Assembly: GCF_020880995.1 (NCBI RefSeq)
Contig: NZ_JAJISD010000003.1
Span: 310,001 to 374,000, forward strand
DNA from: Reyranella aquatilis
GTDB lineage: Bacteria; Pseudomonadota; Alphaproteobacteria; Reyranellales; Reyranellaceae
Direction: 5' to 3'
DNA: 64,000 nt
Of the stretch, positions 43,518 to 52,541 are shown piece by piece; position 1 is the first letter of the stretch, and each line of letters opens with the position of its first letter. Made by a program: the position numbers and the translations under genes. The notes beneath the pieces are model-generated. The model saw nothing but the letters and a program-made list of their open reading frames with translations, searched no databases and had not been told where the DNA came from.

Positions 43518-44420
43518 TCAGGCTCCGAGATCGGCGGCGACGGCATGGCGCTGCTCGGCTGTCACGTCGACCGTCGGGCCGAACCAGGCCTCGAAGCCCG
43601 GCCGGCCTTGGTGGAGCAGCATGCCCAGCCCGTCGACGCACCGGTTGCCGCGCGAGCGCGCCGCTGCCAGCAGGTAGGTTTCCAGCGGCACATAGACGAT
43701 GTCGTAGACCACCGCCTCGTGCGGCAGTCTTGCGAGGTCGATGTCGAGGCCGGGCTGTCCCTTCATGCCGAGCGAAGTCGTGTTGACCAGCAGGGTCGCG
43801 CCTTCGAGCAGCGCGCTGCGCTCGTCCCAGGAGCCGACCACGATGCGCTGGCCCCCCGCGGGCGTGAAGGCGACGCCGAGATCGACCGCAGTCTCGCGCG
43901 TGCGATTGACCAGCCGCAGCTCCGGCACGCCGGCGTCGATCAGGCTGGCGACAACAGCACGCGCGGCGCCGCCCGCGCCCAGCACGACCACCGGGCCGGT
44001 GTCCGCCATCCAGTGCGGGGCGTTGTATTTCAACGCTTCGAGGAACCCGAACGCGTCGGTGTTGCGGCCTTCCAGCGTCCCGTCGGGCTGCTTCACCACG
44101 GTATTCACCGCGCCGATGCGCCGCGCCACCGCATCGATGCGGTCGAGGAAGGGCATGATCTCGATCTTGTGCGGCAGCGTGAGATTGCAGCCGCGCGCGT
44201 TGGGTGTCGAGCGCAGGAAATCCGCCAGCGTCCCGAGCGCGGCGGCGTTCGGTTCGACGGGCAGGCGGCCATAGTGACCGTCGATGCGATGCTTCTTCAG
44301 CCAGTAGCCGTGCAAGGCGGGCGAGCGCGAATGCTCGACCGGCCAGCCGACGATGGCCGAGAAGGGACGGCCGGCGGCTTCGGCCAGAAGCGTGTCGTAG
44401 GGGCTCGGGGCGGCGCTCAT
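43518..44420 (-). CDS. aroE: Shikimate dehydrogenase (NADP)
   Basis: 300 residues. Reduces 3-dehydroshikimate with NADPH in aromatic amino acid synthesis. Motifs: V-G-W-P-V-E-H-S-R-S-P (about 24-34), N-L-T-L-P-H-K with the catalytic Lys, N-T-D-A-F-G-F, and the nucleotide loop G-A-G-G-A-A-R-A-V. The start at 44420 begins the domain; the open frame upstream is a shadow overlapping maf. It overlaps the maf stop by 4 bp. Maf followed by aroE is a conserved alphaproteobacterial pair. Confidence 0.95.
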   Translation of the reverse strand: MSAAPSPYDTLLAEAAGRPFSAIVGWPVEHSRSPALHGYWLKKHRIDGHYGRLPVEPNAAALGTLADFLRSTPNARGCNLTLPHKIEIMPFLDRIDAVARRIGAVNTVVKQPDGTLEGRNTDAFGFLEALKYNAPHWMADTGPVVVLGAGGAARAVVASLIDAGVPELRLVNRTRETAVDLGVAFTPAGGQRIVVGSWDERSALLEGATLLVNTTSLGMKGQPGLDIDLARLPHEAVVYDIVYVPLETYLLAAARSRGNRCVDGLGMLLHQGRPGFEAWFGPTVDVTAEQRHAVAADLGA

Positions 44421-45016
44421 GCGGCTTTCTCCAGGCCGATGCCGTGTCCGGTGAGGAACGAGAGCAGCGGCAGCAGCGGCAGGCCGAGGATAGTGAAGTA
44501 GTCGCCCTCGACCTTCGTGAACAGGTGGGCACCCACGCCTTCCAGCTGGTAGGCGCCGACCGAGGTCAGCACGGCTTCGCCAGCCCTGGCGAGATAGGCG
44601 TCCAGGAAGGCGTCGTCGAGCGGCCTCATCGTCAGGCGCGCGCGTTCGTTGCAGTGCCACAGCCGCACGCCGCCCCGGGCCACCACGACCGAGGAGTGAA
44701 GTTCGTGGCTCTGCCCTGACAGCGCCTTCAGCTGCGTGCGGGCCGCCGCCGTGGTCGGCGGCTTGTCGAACAGCCGGCCGTTGCAGGCGAGCGTCGAGTC
44801 CGCGCCGATGACCAGGGCGCGAGGATTTCGCTTTGAGACGCGCTGTGCCTTGAGCTCGGCCAGTGTCTCGGCGATGTCCTGCGGCGTCGCGTTCTCCGCC
44901 GACAGGCTGAGCTTCACTTCGTCCTCGTCGACGCCCGAGGTTTCAGCGGAGAAGTCGAGACCGGCATTCTGCAGCATCTGCCGGCGCGAAAGGCTGGCGG
45001 AGGCGAGGATCAACAT
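44417..45016 (-). CDS. maf: Maf-family nucleoside triphosphate pyrophosphatase
   Basis: 199 residues. Maf proteins hydrolyse non-canonical or pyrimidine nucleotide triphosphates to the monophosphate. Visible motifs are S-A-S-L-S-R-R-Q-M-L (about 6-15), G-A-D-S-T-L with catalytic Asp, and the C-terminal T-K-V-E-G-D-Y-F. Starts 4 bp after the upstream sugar-dehydrogenase stop. In many relatives this gene is called yhdE or maf. The start is the ATG at 45016. Confidence 0.93.
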   Translation of the reverse strand: MLILASASLSRRQMLQNAGLDFSAETSGVDEDEVKLSLSAENATPQDIAETLAELKAQRVSKRNPRALVIGADSTLACNGRLFDKPPTTAAARTQLKALSGQSHELHSSVVVARGGVRLWHCNERARLTMRPLDDAFLDAYLARAGEAVLTSVGAYQLEGVGAHLFTKVEGDYFTILGLPLLPLLSFLTGHGIGLEKAA

Positions 45017-45020
45017 GGCG

Positions 45021-46160
45021 TTACGCAGGCTCCAGGCGATAGAGGCCGCCACTGTCGGTGTGCGTGACGACGTAGAGGAGGCCGTCGGGCCCCTGACGAA
45101 CGTCGCGGATATAGGGAAGCACGTCGACGAGCAACCGCTCCTCGCCGACGAACCGGTCGCCGTCGAGTTCGATCCGGTGCAGCGCATTGTCCGACAGGGC
45201 TCCGGTGAAGAGCGAGCCGTTCCAGCCGGGGAAGCGATCGCCGGTATAGAAGGCGAGGCCGCTCGGCGAGATCGACGGCACCCAGACGCGCACCGGATCC
45301 TCCATGCCCGGCAGGCTCTTGTTCGGGCTGATGGTCGCGCCGCTATAGTCGATGCCGTGGGTCGCCAGCGGCCAACCGTAGTTGGCGCCGGACTTCAGCA
45401 GGTTGAGCTCGTCGCCGCCGCGCGGCCCGTGTTCGACCAGCCAGATGCGGCCGGTGCCCGGATGCATCGCCAGCCCCTGCGGATTGCGATGGCCCCAGGT
45501 GAAGATCTCCGGCCGCGCGCCCTCGCGGCCGACGAACGGATTATCGGATGGCACCGAGCCGTCGTCGCGCAGTCGCACGACCTTGCCGCCGAGATCGGCC
45601 AGGTTCTGGGCGCGCTGCATCTGGTAGCGTTCGCCGCAGGTGACGTAGAGCAGGCCCGCCTTGTCGAAGACGATTCGCGAGCCGAAATGCAGGCCGCCCG
45701 AGGTGCGCGGCAGGGCGTCGAAGATACGCTGCAGGCCGACCAGCGCGTTGTTGCGGAACTCCGCCCGCGCCAGCACGGTCGCCACGCCGCCGTCGCCCTC
45801 GCCGGCATAGGTGAGATAGATCAGGGAATTGCGGGCGAAGCCGGGGTGCAGGCAGACGTCGAGCAGGCCGCCCTGGCCGCGGGCATAGACCTTCGGCAGG
45901 CCGCCCACCGGCGCCCGTTCGAGCCGTCCGTTGGCGAAGATCCGCAGGCGACCCGGCCGCTCGGTGATCAGAATCCGGCCGTCGGGCAGGAAAGCCATGC
46001 CCCAGGGCTGCTCGAGATCGAGGGTCAGCATCTTCAGGCTGTAGGCCGCCTTGGTGCTGCGCAGGACCTGCTGCGCCCGCGCGACGGCAGGGGCGGCCAG
46101 AACGGCGGTGGCGGAAGCGGCAAGAAGGCGACGACGCCCGATGAGGAGCTTCCTGGGCAT
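45021..46160 (-). CDS. PQQ-dependent aldose sugar dehydrogenase (YliI-like), exported
   Basis: 379 residues. A six-bladed beta-propeller of the soluble glucose/aldose sugar dehydrogenase family (Asd). Blocks include L-E-Q-P-W-G-M-A-F-L-P-D-G, G-G-L-L-D-V-C-L-H-P-G-F, R-N-P-Q-G-L-A-M-H-P and G-A-N-Y-G-W-P. The N-terminus G-R-R-R-L-L-A-A-S-A-T-A-V-L-A-A-P is a twin-arginine-like signal ending A-R-A-Q, so periplasmic export is likely. A good AGGAGAG site precedes the ATG at 46160. It heads the minus-strand run with maf and aroE. No pqq biosynthesis genes are in the window. Confidence 0.88.
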   Translation of the reverse strand: MPRKLLIGRRRLLAASATAVLAAPAVARAQQVLRSTKAAYSLKMLTLDLEQPWGMAFLPDGRILITERPGRLRIFANGRLERAPVGGLPKVYARGQGGLLDVCLHPGFARNSLIYLTYAGEGDGGVATVLARAEFRNNALVGLQRIFDALPRTSGGLHFGSRIVFDKAGLLYVTCGERYQMQRAQNLADLGGKVVRLRDDGSVPSDNPFVGREGARPEIFTWGHRNPQGLAMHPGTGRIWLVEHGPRGGDELNLLKSGANYGWPLATHGIDYSGATISPNKSLPGMEDPVRVWVPSISPSGLAFYTGDRFPGWNGSLFTGALSDNALHRIELDGDRFVGEERLLVDVLPYIRDVRQGPDGLLYVVTHTDSGGLYRLEPA

Positions 46161-46273
46161 AAACTCTCCTGGCGAAGGCCGCGCCGGGCTGGCGCCTGAA
46201 AGGCCGGTCACTATACTCGACGTGCGCAAGCAGGCGACGTTCCTCGGTCGCCGCTGCAAGGGGAGAAATTCAG

Positions 46274-47251
46274 ATGTCCAAGTCCATTTTGATTCATGAG
46301 AACGGCGGCCCGGAGAAGATGCAGTTCGAGGACGTCGAGGTCGGCAAGCCCGGCCCCGGCCAGGTCAAGCTGCGCCACACCGCCATCGGCCTCAACTTCA
46401 TCGACGTCTACACCCGGTCCGGCCTCTACCAGACGCCGCTGCCCAACGCTGTCGGCCGCGAGGCGGCGGGCGTGATCGTCGAAGTCGGCCCGCGCGTGAA
46501 GGGCTTCAAGAAGGGCGACCGTGTGGCCTATTGCGGCGTGCTGGGCGCCTACTGCCAGGAGCGCGTGATGGGCGTCGACCAGCTCGTGAAGGTGCCGAGC
46601 GGCGTGAGCGACGAGCAGGCCGCGGCGATCATGCTGAAGGGCATGACGACGGAGTACCTGGTCGACCGCACCGCCAAGGCTTGGCTGAAGAAGGGCGACA
46701 CGATCCTGTTCCACGCAGCCGCTGGTGGCGTCGGCCTGCTGTTCGGCCAGTGGGCCAAGGCGCGCGGCTACAAGGTGATCGGCACCACTTCGTCGCCGGA
46801 GAAGGCCGCCCTAGCCAAGAAGAACGGCTACAAGTGGGTGATCGACTACACCAAGCAGGATATCGTGGCCGAGGTGAAGAAGATCACCAAGAACAAGGGC
46901 GTGCCGGTGGTGTTCGACGGCGTCGGAAAGGACACTTGGGCGGCTTCGCTCGACTGCCTGCAGCCGCGCGGCCTGATGGTCTCGTTCGGCAACGCCTCGG
47001 GCGCCGTCGCGCCGATTCCGATCGGCATCCTCAACGCCAAGGGCTCGCTCTATGTCACGCGCCCCAGCCTCGGCGCCTACACCGCCACCCGCGCCGATCT
47101 CGAAGCCAGCGCCCGATCGCTGTTCAAGATGGTGAAGAGCGGCAAGGTGAAGATCTCCATCGACCAGCACTATCCGCTGGCAGAGGCCGCGCAGGCGCAT
47201 ATCGACCTGGAGAGCCGCAAGACCACGGGCCAGACCGTCCTGGTTCCCTGA
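46274..47251 (+). CDS. qor: NADPH:quinone oxidoreductase (zinc-free MDR family)
   Basis: 325 residues. Quinone reductase of the medium-chain dehydrogenase/reductase family without zinc. Features: N-F-I-D-V-Y-T-R-S-G (about 35-44), G-R-E-A-A-G-V-I-V, and the nucleotide-binding A-A-A-G-G-V-G-L-L (about 153-161). The zinc-binding Cys residues are missing as in QOR proteins. Gene divergent from the PQQ-type dehydrogenase across 113 bp and followed by coaE. It reduces quinones with NADPH, typically as a detoxifying enzyme. Confidence 0.92.
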   Translation: MSKSILIHENGGPEKMQFEDVEVGKPGPGQVKLRHTAIGLNFIDVYTRSGLYQTPLPNAVGREAAGVIVEVGPRVKGFKKGDRVAYCGVLGAYCQERVMGVDQLVKVPSGVSDEQAAAIMLKGMTTEYLVDRTAKAWLKKGDTILFHAAAGGVGLLFGQWAKARGYKVIGTTSSPEKAALAKKNGYKWVIDYTKQDIVAEVKKITKNKGVPVVFDGVGKDTWAASLDCLQPRGLMVSFGNASGAVAPIPIGILNAKGSLYVTRPSLGAYTATRADLEASARSLFKMVKSGKVKISIDQHYPLAEAAQAHIDLESRKTTGQTVLVP

Positions 47252-47275
47252 TCCTGCTGCGAGCGTTGCCGTAGA

Positions 47276-47938
47276 ATGGTCATCGTCGGACTGACCGGCT
47301 CGATCGGCATGGGCAAGTCGACCGCAGCGAAAATGCTGCGGGAGATGGGCGTGCCCGTGTACGACGCCGATGCCGCCGTCCATGCGCTGCAGGCACCTGG
47401 CGGCGCGGCGCTGCCGGGCATCGAGGCGGCTTTTCCCGGCGTCGTGAAGGCGGGCGTGCTCGACCGCCAGGCGCTGGGCGCGCGCGTCTTCGGGAACAAG
47501 GAGGCGCTGCGCCGCCTGGAGGCCATCGTGCATCCGCTGGTCCATCGCATGCAGCGTGCCTTCCTGCGGCGCGCCGCGCTGGCCGGCGAGAAGCTGGTCG
47601 TGCTCGACATCCCGCTGCTGTTCGAGGGGATGGGAGAGCGTCGCGTCGATGCCACGCTGGTGGTCAGCGCGCCCGCCTTCCTGCAGCGCCGCCGCGTGCT
47701 GGCCCGCCCGGGCATGACCGTCGAGAAGTTCGAAGGCATCCTGCGCCAGCAGGTGCCGGACGCGCTCAAGCGCCGCAAGGCCAGCATCGTGATCCCGACC
47801 GGCATGGGGCTGGCGACGACGCGCGCCGCGCTCGGTCGGGCGGTCGCGGAACTGCGCGGCCTGCGCGGCAATTTCTGGCCGTCCAATCCGTGGCGGGAGA
47901 AATTCACAGCCCGGCTCGCGCGCGCGCGTCGCAAGTAG
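47276..47938 (+). CDS. coaE: Dephospho-CoA kinase
   Basis: 220 residues. Last step of coenzyme A synthesis (phosphorylation of dephospho-CoA). P-loop [12 protein letters not shown] (5-16), the A-D-A-A-V-H lid block and the [10 protein letters not shown] signature are clear. The C-terminal part replaces the typical short C-terminus with a basic tail ([15 protein letters not shown]) of unknown role. Conserved partner dnaQ follows on the same strand. Confidence 0.95.
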   Translation: MVIVGLTGSIGMGKSTAAKMLREMGVPVYDADAAVHALQAPGGAALPGIEAAFPGVVKAGVLDRQALGARVFGNKEALRRLEAIVHPLVHRMQRAFLRRAALAGEKLVVLDIPLLFEGMGERRVDATLVVSAPAFLQRRRVLARPGMTVEKFEGILRQQVPDALKRRKASIVIPTGMGLATTRAALGRAVAELRGLRGNFWPSNPWREKFTARLARARRK

Positions 47939-47964
47939 GTGGGCAACTGGTCTAAAAGATCGGC

Positions 47965-48648
47965 ATGCGTGAAGTCGTCCTCGATACCGAGACCACCGGC
48001 CTCGATCCTCTCGCCGGCAACCGCGTGGTCGAGATCGGCTGCATCGAGCTGGTCAATCTCGTGGCCACCGGCCGGTCACTGCAGCTCTACCTCAATCCCG
48101 AGATGCCGATGCCGGCCGGGGCGCAGGAAGTGCACGGCCTCACCGACGAGTTCCTGGCCGACAAGCCCTTGTTCGCCGACAAGGTCGACGAGCTGCTCGA
48201 GTTCCTGGGCGACGCCCAGCTCGTCATCCACAACGCGCAGTTCGACCTGGGATTCCTGAATGCCGAGCTGAACCGCCTCGGCCGGCCGAAACTCAGCAAT
48301 GCCTATGTCGACACGGTTTCGATGGCGCGCCGCAAATTCCCCGGCCAGCGCGCCAGCCTCGACTCGTTGTGCGACCGGTTCGGCATCGACAACACGAAGC
48401 GCACGAAACACGGCGCTTTGCTCGATTCGGAGCTGCTGGCTGAAGTCTACCTGGAGCTGAGCGGCGGTCGGCAGCGCGATCTCGGCCTCGCGCCGGAGAT
48501 GGCGGCGGCCGGCGTGCCGGGCGCCGCGGTGCAGACCCGGACCCTGCGTCCGCCGCGCCCGCATGCGGCCAGCGCGGCCGAACTCGCCGCGCATGCGGAC
48601 TTCCTGAAGACGATCAGCGAGCCGCTCTGGCTGAAGGTCGAGGCCTGA
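47965..48648 (+). CDS. dnaQ: DNA polymerase III epsilon subunit (3'-5' exonuclease)
   Basis: 227 residues. Proofreading exonuclease of the replicative polymerase. ExoI motif V-L-D-T-E-T-T-G-L-D (Asp7 and Glu9), ExoII I-H-N-A-Q-F-D-L-G-F, and ExoIII H-G-A-L-L-D-S-E are all present. The last roughly 40 residues hold the proline-rich polymerase-contact region. CoaE-dnaQ-secB is a common alphaproteobacterial neighbourhood; here secB is convergent. Confidence 0.95.
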   Translation: MREVVLDTETTGLDPLAGNRVVEIGCIELVNLVATGRSLQLYLNPEMPMPAGAQEVHGLTDEFLADKPLFADKVDELLEFLGDAQLVIHNAQFDLGFLNAELNRLGRPKLSNAYVDTVSMARRKFPGQRASLDSLCDRFGIDNTKRTKHGALLDSELLAEVYLELSGGRQRDLGLAPEMAAAGVPGAAVQTRTLRPPRPHAASAAELAAHADFLKTISEPLWLKVEA

Positions 48649-48687
48649 TCACCTCCGTCGCGTGACGGCGGAGGCAGCGATCGGGCT

Positions 48688-49212
48688 TCAGGCGTGGCCG
48701 ACGGGCCCCGAGGGAACGACGCCCGGCGCCTGGCCGCCATTGGCTTCCAGCTGCTGGCGATAGAGGGCGACGAAGTCGACCGGTGCAATGTTGAGCGGCG
48801 GGAAGCCGGCCTCGCGCGTGGCATTGGCCACGATCGCGCGCGCGAACGGGAAGAGCAGGCGCGGCGTCTCGATGAAGAGCATCGGGCCGAAGGCTTCCTG
48901 CGGGATCTCGCCCAGCGTCACGGTGCCGGCGTAGATCAGTTCGAGCATGAACAGCGGCTCTTTCTCCGGCGTGTGAGCGGAGGCCTCGATCGTCAGCGAC
49001 ACTTCGAAGGTCTTGGCGTCGAACTGACGATTGGCCACCTGCACGTTCAGCGTGAGCTGCGGCTGGGTCTGCTCGATCAGGCTCTGCGGCGCGCGCGGGT
49101 TCTCGAAGCTGAAGTCCTTGATGTACTGGCCGTGCATCGTCAGCGGCGCGGCGGGACCTGCCTGGGCGGTCTGGCCGGAGGGCGGGGCGGACGGCGGAGG
49201 GGTGGTGGTCAT
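48688..49212 (-). CDS. secB: Protein-export chaperone SecB
   Basis: 174 residues. Cytoplasmic chaperone that keeps precursors unfolded for SecA. Core blocks Y-I-K-D-F-S-F-E-N-P, Q-F-D-A-K-T-F-E-V-S-L-T and Y-A-G-T-V-T-L at about 30-95 and L-L-F-P-F-A-R at about 125 are typical. The first roughly 25 residues (T-T-T-P-P-P-S-A-P-P-S-G) are proline-rich and probably disordered, a common feature in alphaproteobacterial SecB. The start ATG at 49212 follows. Convergent with dnaQ. Confidence 0.93.
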   Translation of the reverse strand: MTTTPPPSAPPSGQTAQAGPAAPLTMHGQYIKDFSFENPRAPQSLIEQTQPQLTLNVQVANRQFDAKTFEVSLTIEASAHTPEKEPLFMLELIYAGTVTLGEIPQEAFGPMLFIETPRLLFPFARAIVANATREAGFPPLNIAPVDFVALYRQQLEANGGQAPGVVPSGPVGHA

Positions 49213-49383
49213 GGCACTCTTTCCAATGTCGGGCGAATCATGGGGCACGTGTTGCCGCGGCGCGGCGGTACCATGCAGGGCTGCAGTGCACAAGATGCGG
49301 GCAGGACCGGGCGCCGGGCAATTGCCAAGGCGGTAACCAGCGGCGAAAATGCAGGCCTCGCAATTTGCACGCTTCGGCAGACA

Positions 49384-50199
49384 ATGAATCGTTCCTCATC
49401 GCGCCCGTTGATCGGTGTCTCTGCTTGTCTCAAGGAGAACGGCCGAGGCGGCTGGCACCACACGGTCGGTGACAAGTACGTCCAGGCGGCGCTGCGGGCC
49501 GCGGGTGGCATGCCCGTCCTGATCCCGGCCATCGGTCCGGAATTCGATGACGAGCCCGGTTTCGTCGCCGCCATGGATCGCCTGCTGGACAGTCTCGACG
49601 GCGTGCTGCTGACCGGCAGTCCGTCGAACGTCGAGCCGCATCACTACGGCAAGGAGAGTCGCGCCGGCACGGAGCACGATCGGGCCCGCGACGCGACGAC
49701 CCTGCCGCTGATCCGCCACGCGATCGACCGCGGCGTTCCCCTGTTCGCGATCTGCCGCGGCCTCCAGGAAGTGAACGTGGCGCTGGGCGGCTCGCTCCAC
49801 CAGCACGTGCACGAGGTCGAGGGGCGCCGCGATCATCGCTCGCCCAAGTCGCCGGACATGGACGTGAACTATGCGCCGACCCACGACATCGACGTCACCG
49901 AGGGTGGGCTTCTCCACAAGCTGTTGGGCGAGCGCCGCGTGAAGGTGAACTCGCTGCATGCGCAGGGTGTCGACGTGCTGGCGCCGCGTGCCCGCGTGGA
50001 AGCCACCTGCTGCGACGACGGACAGATCGAGGCGCTGAGCGTGCCGGACGCGCCCGGCTTCGTGCTCGCGCTGCAATGGCACCCCGAATACAAGGCGTTG
50101 TCGAACCCCGTCTCGATGAAGCTGTTCGACGCTTTCTCGTCGGCCTGCCGGGCGCGCATGACGGCTCGCTCCGCCCCGCTGCTGCGCGCCGCCGAGTAA
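49384..50199 (+). CDS. Gamma-glutamyl-gamma-aminobutyrate hydrolase-family protein (class I glutamine amidotransferase fold)
   Basis: 271 residues. The Cys nucleophile lies in F-A-I-C-R-G-L-Q-E (about residue 122) and the His in L-Q-W-H-P-E-Y (about residue 239). This is the PuuD-like fold, which hydrolyses gamma-Glu-GABA in putrescine catabolism; members also hydrolyse other gamma-glutamyl compounds. No other Puu genes lie nearby. The start at 49384 is chosen because the frame upstream overlaps secB antisense. The gentisate dioxygenase follows after 7 bp on the same strand. Confidence 0.87.
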   Translation: MNRSSSRPLIGVSACLKENGRGGWHHTVGDKYVQAALRAAGGMPVLIPAIGPEFDDEPGFVAAMDRLLDSLDGVLLTGSPSNVEPHHYGKESRAGTEHDRARDATTLPLIRHAIDRGVPLFAICRGLQEVNVALGGSLHQHVHEVEGRRDHRSPKSPDMDVNYAPTHDIDVTEGGLLHKLLGERRVKVNSLHAQGVDVLAPRARVEATCCDDGQIEALSVPDAPGFVLALQWHPEYKALSNPVSMKLFDAFSSACRARMTARSAPLLRAAE

Positions 50200-50206
50200 G
50201 TTACCG

Positions 50207-51250
50207 ATGGCCGCGCCGGCGACCGGAAACAACGCTCGGCGCGATTTCTACGAGCGCATCGGTGGCCTCTCGATGGCGCCACTGTGGGAATCGCTGCATC
50301 AGCTCGTGCCGCCGCAGCCCGCGCCGAAGTACGTGCCTGCGCACTGGGACTACGACAAGGTGCGGCCGTTCCTGATGGAATCGGGTGCGCTGATCACCGC
50401 CAAGGAAGCGGTGCGGCGCGTGCTGATCCTGGAAAATCCGGCGATGACGGGCAGTGCCTGCATCACGCCCACCCTGTATGCCGGTCTGCAGCTCATCCTG
50501 CCGGGCGAGGTCGCGCCCAGTCATCGTCACACTCAGTCGGCGCTGCGCTTCATCGTCGAGGGCGAGGGCGCCTATACCGCCGTCGACGGCGAACGCACGA
50601 TCATGTGCGAGGGCGACTTCGTCATCACGCCGACCTGGACCTGGCACGATCACGGCAACGATTCGTCGAAGCCGATGGTTTGGCTCGACGGGCTCGACAT
50701 CCCGCTGGTCGCGATGTTCAACGCGGGCTTCGCGGAGAACGGCGAGACCGATGAGCAGGCCGTCACCACGCCCGAGGGCACGGCGGACGCGAAGTATGCC
50801 AGCGGCCTCCTGCCGGTCGACTGGAGGCCGTCCCGTCAAACCTCGCCGATCTTCAACTATCCCTACGCGCGCACCCGCGAGGCGCTGCACGGGCTTTCCC
50901 GGGCCGGCGCGCCCGACCCCTGTCACGGCTACAAGCTGCGCTATGTCAATCCGGCAAACGGCGGCGCGCCGATCGCCACGATGGGCACCTTCATGCAGCT
51001 GGTCCCGAAGGGTTTCGCGACGTCGCCGTATCGCTGCACCGACGGCACGGTGTTCTCGGTGGTCGAGGGCGAAGGCGAAAGCCGGATCGGCGACACGGTG
51101 ATACGCTGGAAGAAGCGCGACCATTTCGTGGTGCCGAGCTGGGCCCGAGTCGAGCATCGTACCGACAGCGACGCGGTGTTGTTCTCCTTCTCGGACCGCC
51201 CGATCCAGGAAAAGCTCGACCTGTGGCGCGAGGATCGTGGCGGCAAGTAA
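50207..51250 (+). CDS. gtdA: Gentisate 1,2-dioxygenase (bicupin)
   Basis: 347 residues. Two cupin domains open the gentisate ring with Fe(II) to maleylpyruvate. The N-terminal cupin has the metal motif P-S-H-R-H-T-Q-S-A-L-R-F-I-V-E-G-E-G-A-Y-T (about 103-123, two His and a following Glu). The second cupin contains S-V-V-E-G-E-G-E-S-R-I-G in the C-terminal half. The E-S-L-H-Q-L-V-P lead and W-D-Y-D block near residue 48 are family hallmarks. No maleylpyruvate isomerase or fumarylpyruvate hydrolase gene is in the window. A gene for a related ring-cleaving cupin (for example salicylate) cannot be excluded. Confidence 0.85.
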   Translation: MAAPATGNNARRDFYERIGGLSMAPLWESLHQLVPPQPAPKYVPAHWDYDKVRPFLMESGALITAKEAVRRVLILENPAMTGSACITPTLYAGLQLILPGEVAPSHRHTQSALRFIVEGEGAYTAVDGERTIMCEGDFVITPTWTWHDHGNDSSKPMVWLDGLDIPLVAMFNAGFAENGETDEQAVTTPEGTADAKYASGLLPVDWRPSRQTSPIFNYPYARTREALHGLSRAGAPDPCHGYKLRYVNPANGGAPIATMGTFMQLVPKGFATSPYRCTDGTVFSVVEGEGESRIGDTVIRWKKRDHFVVPSWARVEHRTDSDAVLFSFSDRPIQEKLDLWREDRGGK

Positions 51251-51280
51251 CGAGATCCGACTTCCAAAGAATCCTGACGC

Positions 51281-52126
51281 TCACGGAATACGAGCTGCCC
51301 GCATCATGTGCCCCCCGGGAGCACTTTTGGACGCGCCGGGGGGCACGCCCAGATAGCGGACGGCCAATTGGGACATGCCGAGGTCTTCGATATCCCCGAA
51401 GCCGTATCCGCGGAGTTCCTGCGCGATCTCATCGGGATCGAAATGACTGAGCCAGGGTTCGCCGATTTCAGCCGTGTAGGCCCCGAGCGCGACGATTTCG
51501 GGCCGCTGCTCCGGCGGATAGTTCTCCAGCGGTTCGCTGTAGTCGAATACCATCTCGGATTCGGGGATGCTCGCGATGTAACGCAACGTGGCCGCTATGG
51601 CTGTTCGCCCGAGGTAGGGGACGACGCCGAGCCAGATGAAGAACGCAGGGCGATCGGGATCGAAACCGGCATCACGCAGCCCCAGACCAAGATCATCGTG
51701 TTCGAAGTCGATCGCCGCAAAGGTCAGCGACGGCGGAATAGCGAGGCCGACTTCGAACAGGCGCTTTCGTTTCCAGGCCTGGGTCGCGGGATGATCGACC
51801 TCGAAAACCCGCAACCCCACATCCGAATAAGGATTGCGCAGCGCGAATGTATCGAAGCCGGCGCCGAGAACCACCACCTGTCGCACGCCGCGTGACACCC
51901 CGGCGCCGAGGCAATCCTCGGCGAAGCGGCTGCGCATCGCCATGAAGAGGCGCATGCGCTGTTGTGCCGGGCCTGCCGATAGTCCCGCGATAATCGCGTC
52001 GGCGCCGTCACCGAGAATGGTGCGAGCGAAAGGGTCGGAGAATACCTTGCCGCCCTCCAGCAACTGATGGGCAGCGCGATATCCGGCTGCGCCAAGAGCG
52101 GTCCGGCTTGGCTGTCGTTCGTTCAT
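51281..52126 (-). CDS. SAM-dependent methyltransferase, leucine carboxyl methyltransferase-like (TIGR00027 type)
   Basis: 281 residues. The class I methyltransferase block V-V-V-L-G-A-G-F-D-T-F-A (about 85-96), the following E-V-D-H-P and the N-terminal R-T-A-L-G-A-A are typical of the LCMT-like family. These proteins O-methylate small acids or other compounds, the substrate is unknown. The start at 52126 is used; an ATG at 52180 would add 18 residues. A perfect 11-bp inverted repeat lies within the last 22 codons. Its stop lies 31 bp from the convergent dioxygenase stop. Confidence 0.85.
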   Translation of the reverse strand: MNERQPSRTALGAAGYRAAHQLLEGGKVFSDPFARTILGDGADAIIAGLSAGPAQQRMRLFMAMRSRFAEDCLGAGVSRGVRQVVVLGAGFDTFALRNPYSDVGLRVFEVDHPATQAWKRKRLFEVGLAIPPSLTFAAIDFEHDDLGLGLRDAGFDPDRPAFFIWLGVVPYLGRTAIAATLRYIASIPESEMVFDYSEPLENYPPEQRPEIVALGAYTAEIGEPWLSHFDPDEIAQELRGYGFGDIEDLGMSQLAVRYLGVPPGASKSAPGGHMMRAARIP

Positions 52127-52541
52127 GGATTCACCACTGTCTGGAGAGCAAGCGATTTCGTTCGCTCGCGTTGGGATCAATCATGATCCCGCGCGACGAC
52201 GCTGCCTGGAGGACGAATAGATGCGAGAAGTGTTTGGTTTCGGGAAACTGGCGAAGGAAAGCCGAAAGAACAACTCTTGATCGAAACTATGTTTTGTCTA
52301 AATTACTTGGGTAAGCTGGCGCGGTTCCTGTAACGCGCGCATCTCCCACGCTTCCTTCCTTTTGCTTGCCGTCCTCGAATGCTCGCCGGCACGGCGACAA
52401 GGCCTACGAAAATCTCTGTCGAGAGAACGGCCGCAAGCCATCAACGATCATCGTCGCCCTGCCAGCCTTGCGCAGCGAGGCGTGGCGCCGAGCCTGCCCC
52501 GAGGCTTCCCGGGGCAGCGCTCCGGTCGAGACGACGGCATC
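52127..52541. other. Gap between methyltransferase and LytTR genes (415 bp)
   Basis: No gene is supported. The stretch near 52250-52330 is visibly lower in GC than the surroundings. A short frame (52221-52280, 19 codons behind a GGAGG site) is too small to claim. Near 52494-52517 is a 7-bp inverted repeat that could be part of a terminator for the LytTR gene, but no T-run follows. Confidence 0.5.

Noticed and set aside
48652..48674. Hairpin between the convergent dnaQ and secB genes
   Set aside because: The stem is short or mismatched and lacks a T-run, so a terminator call is not supported.
52221..52280. 19-codon frame behind a GGAGG site
   Set aside because: Too short and without any recognisable feature to claim a gene.
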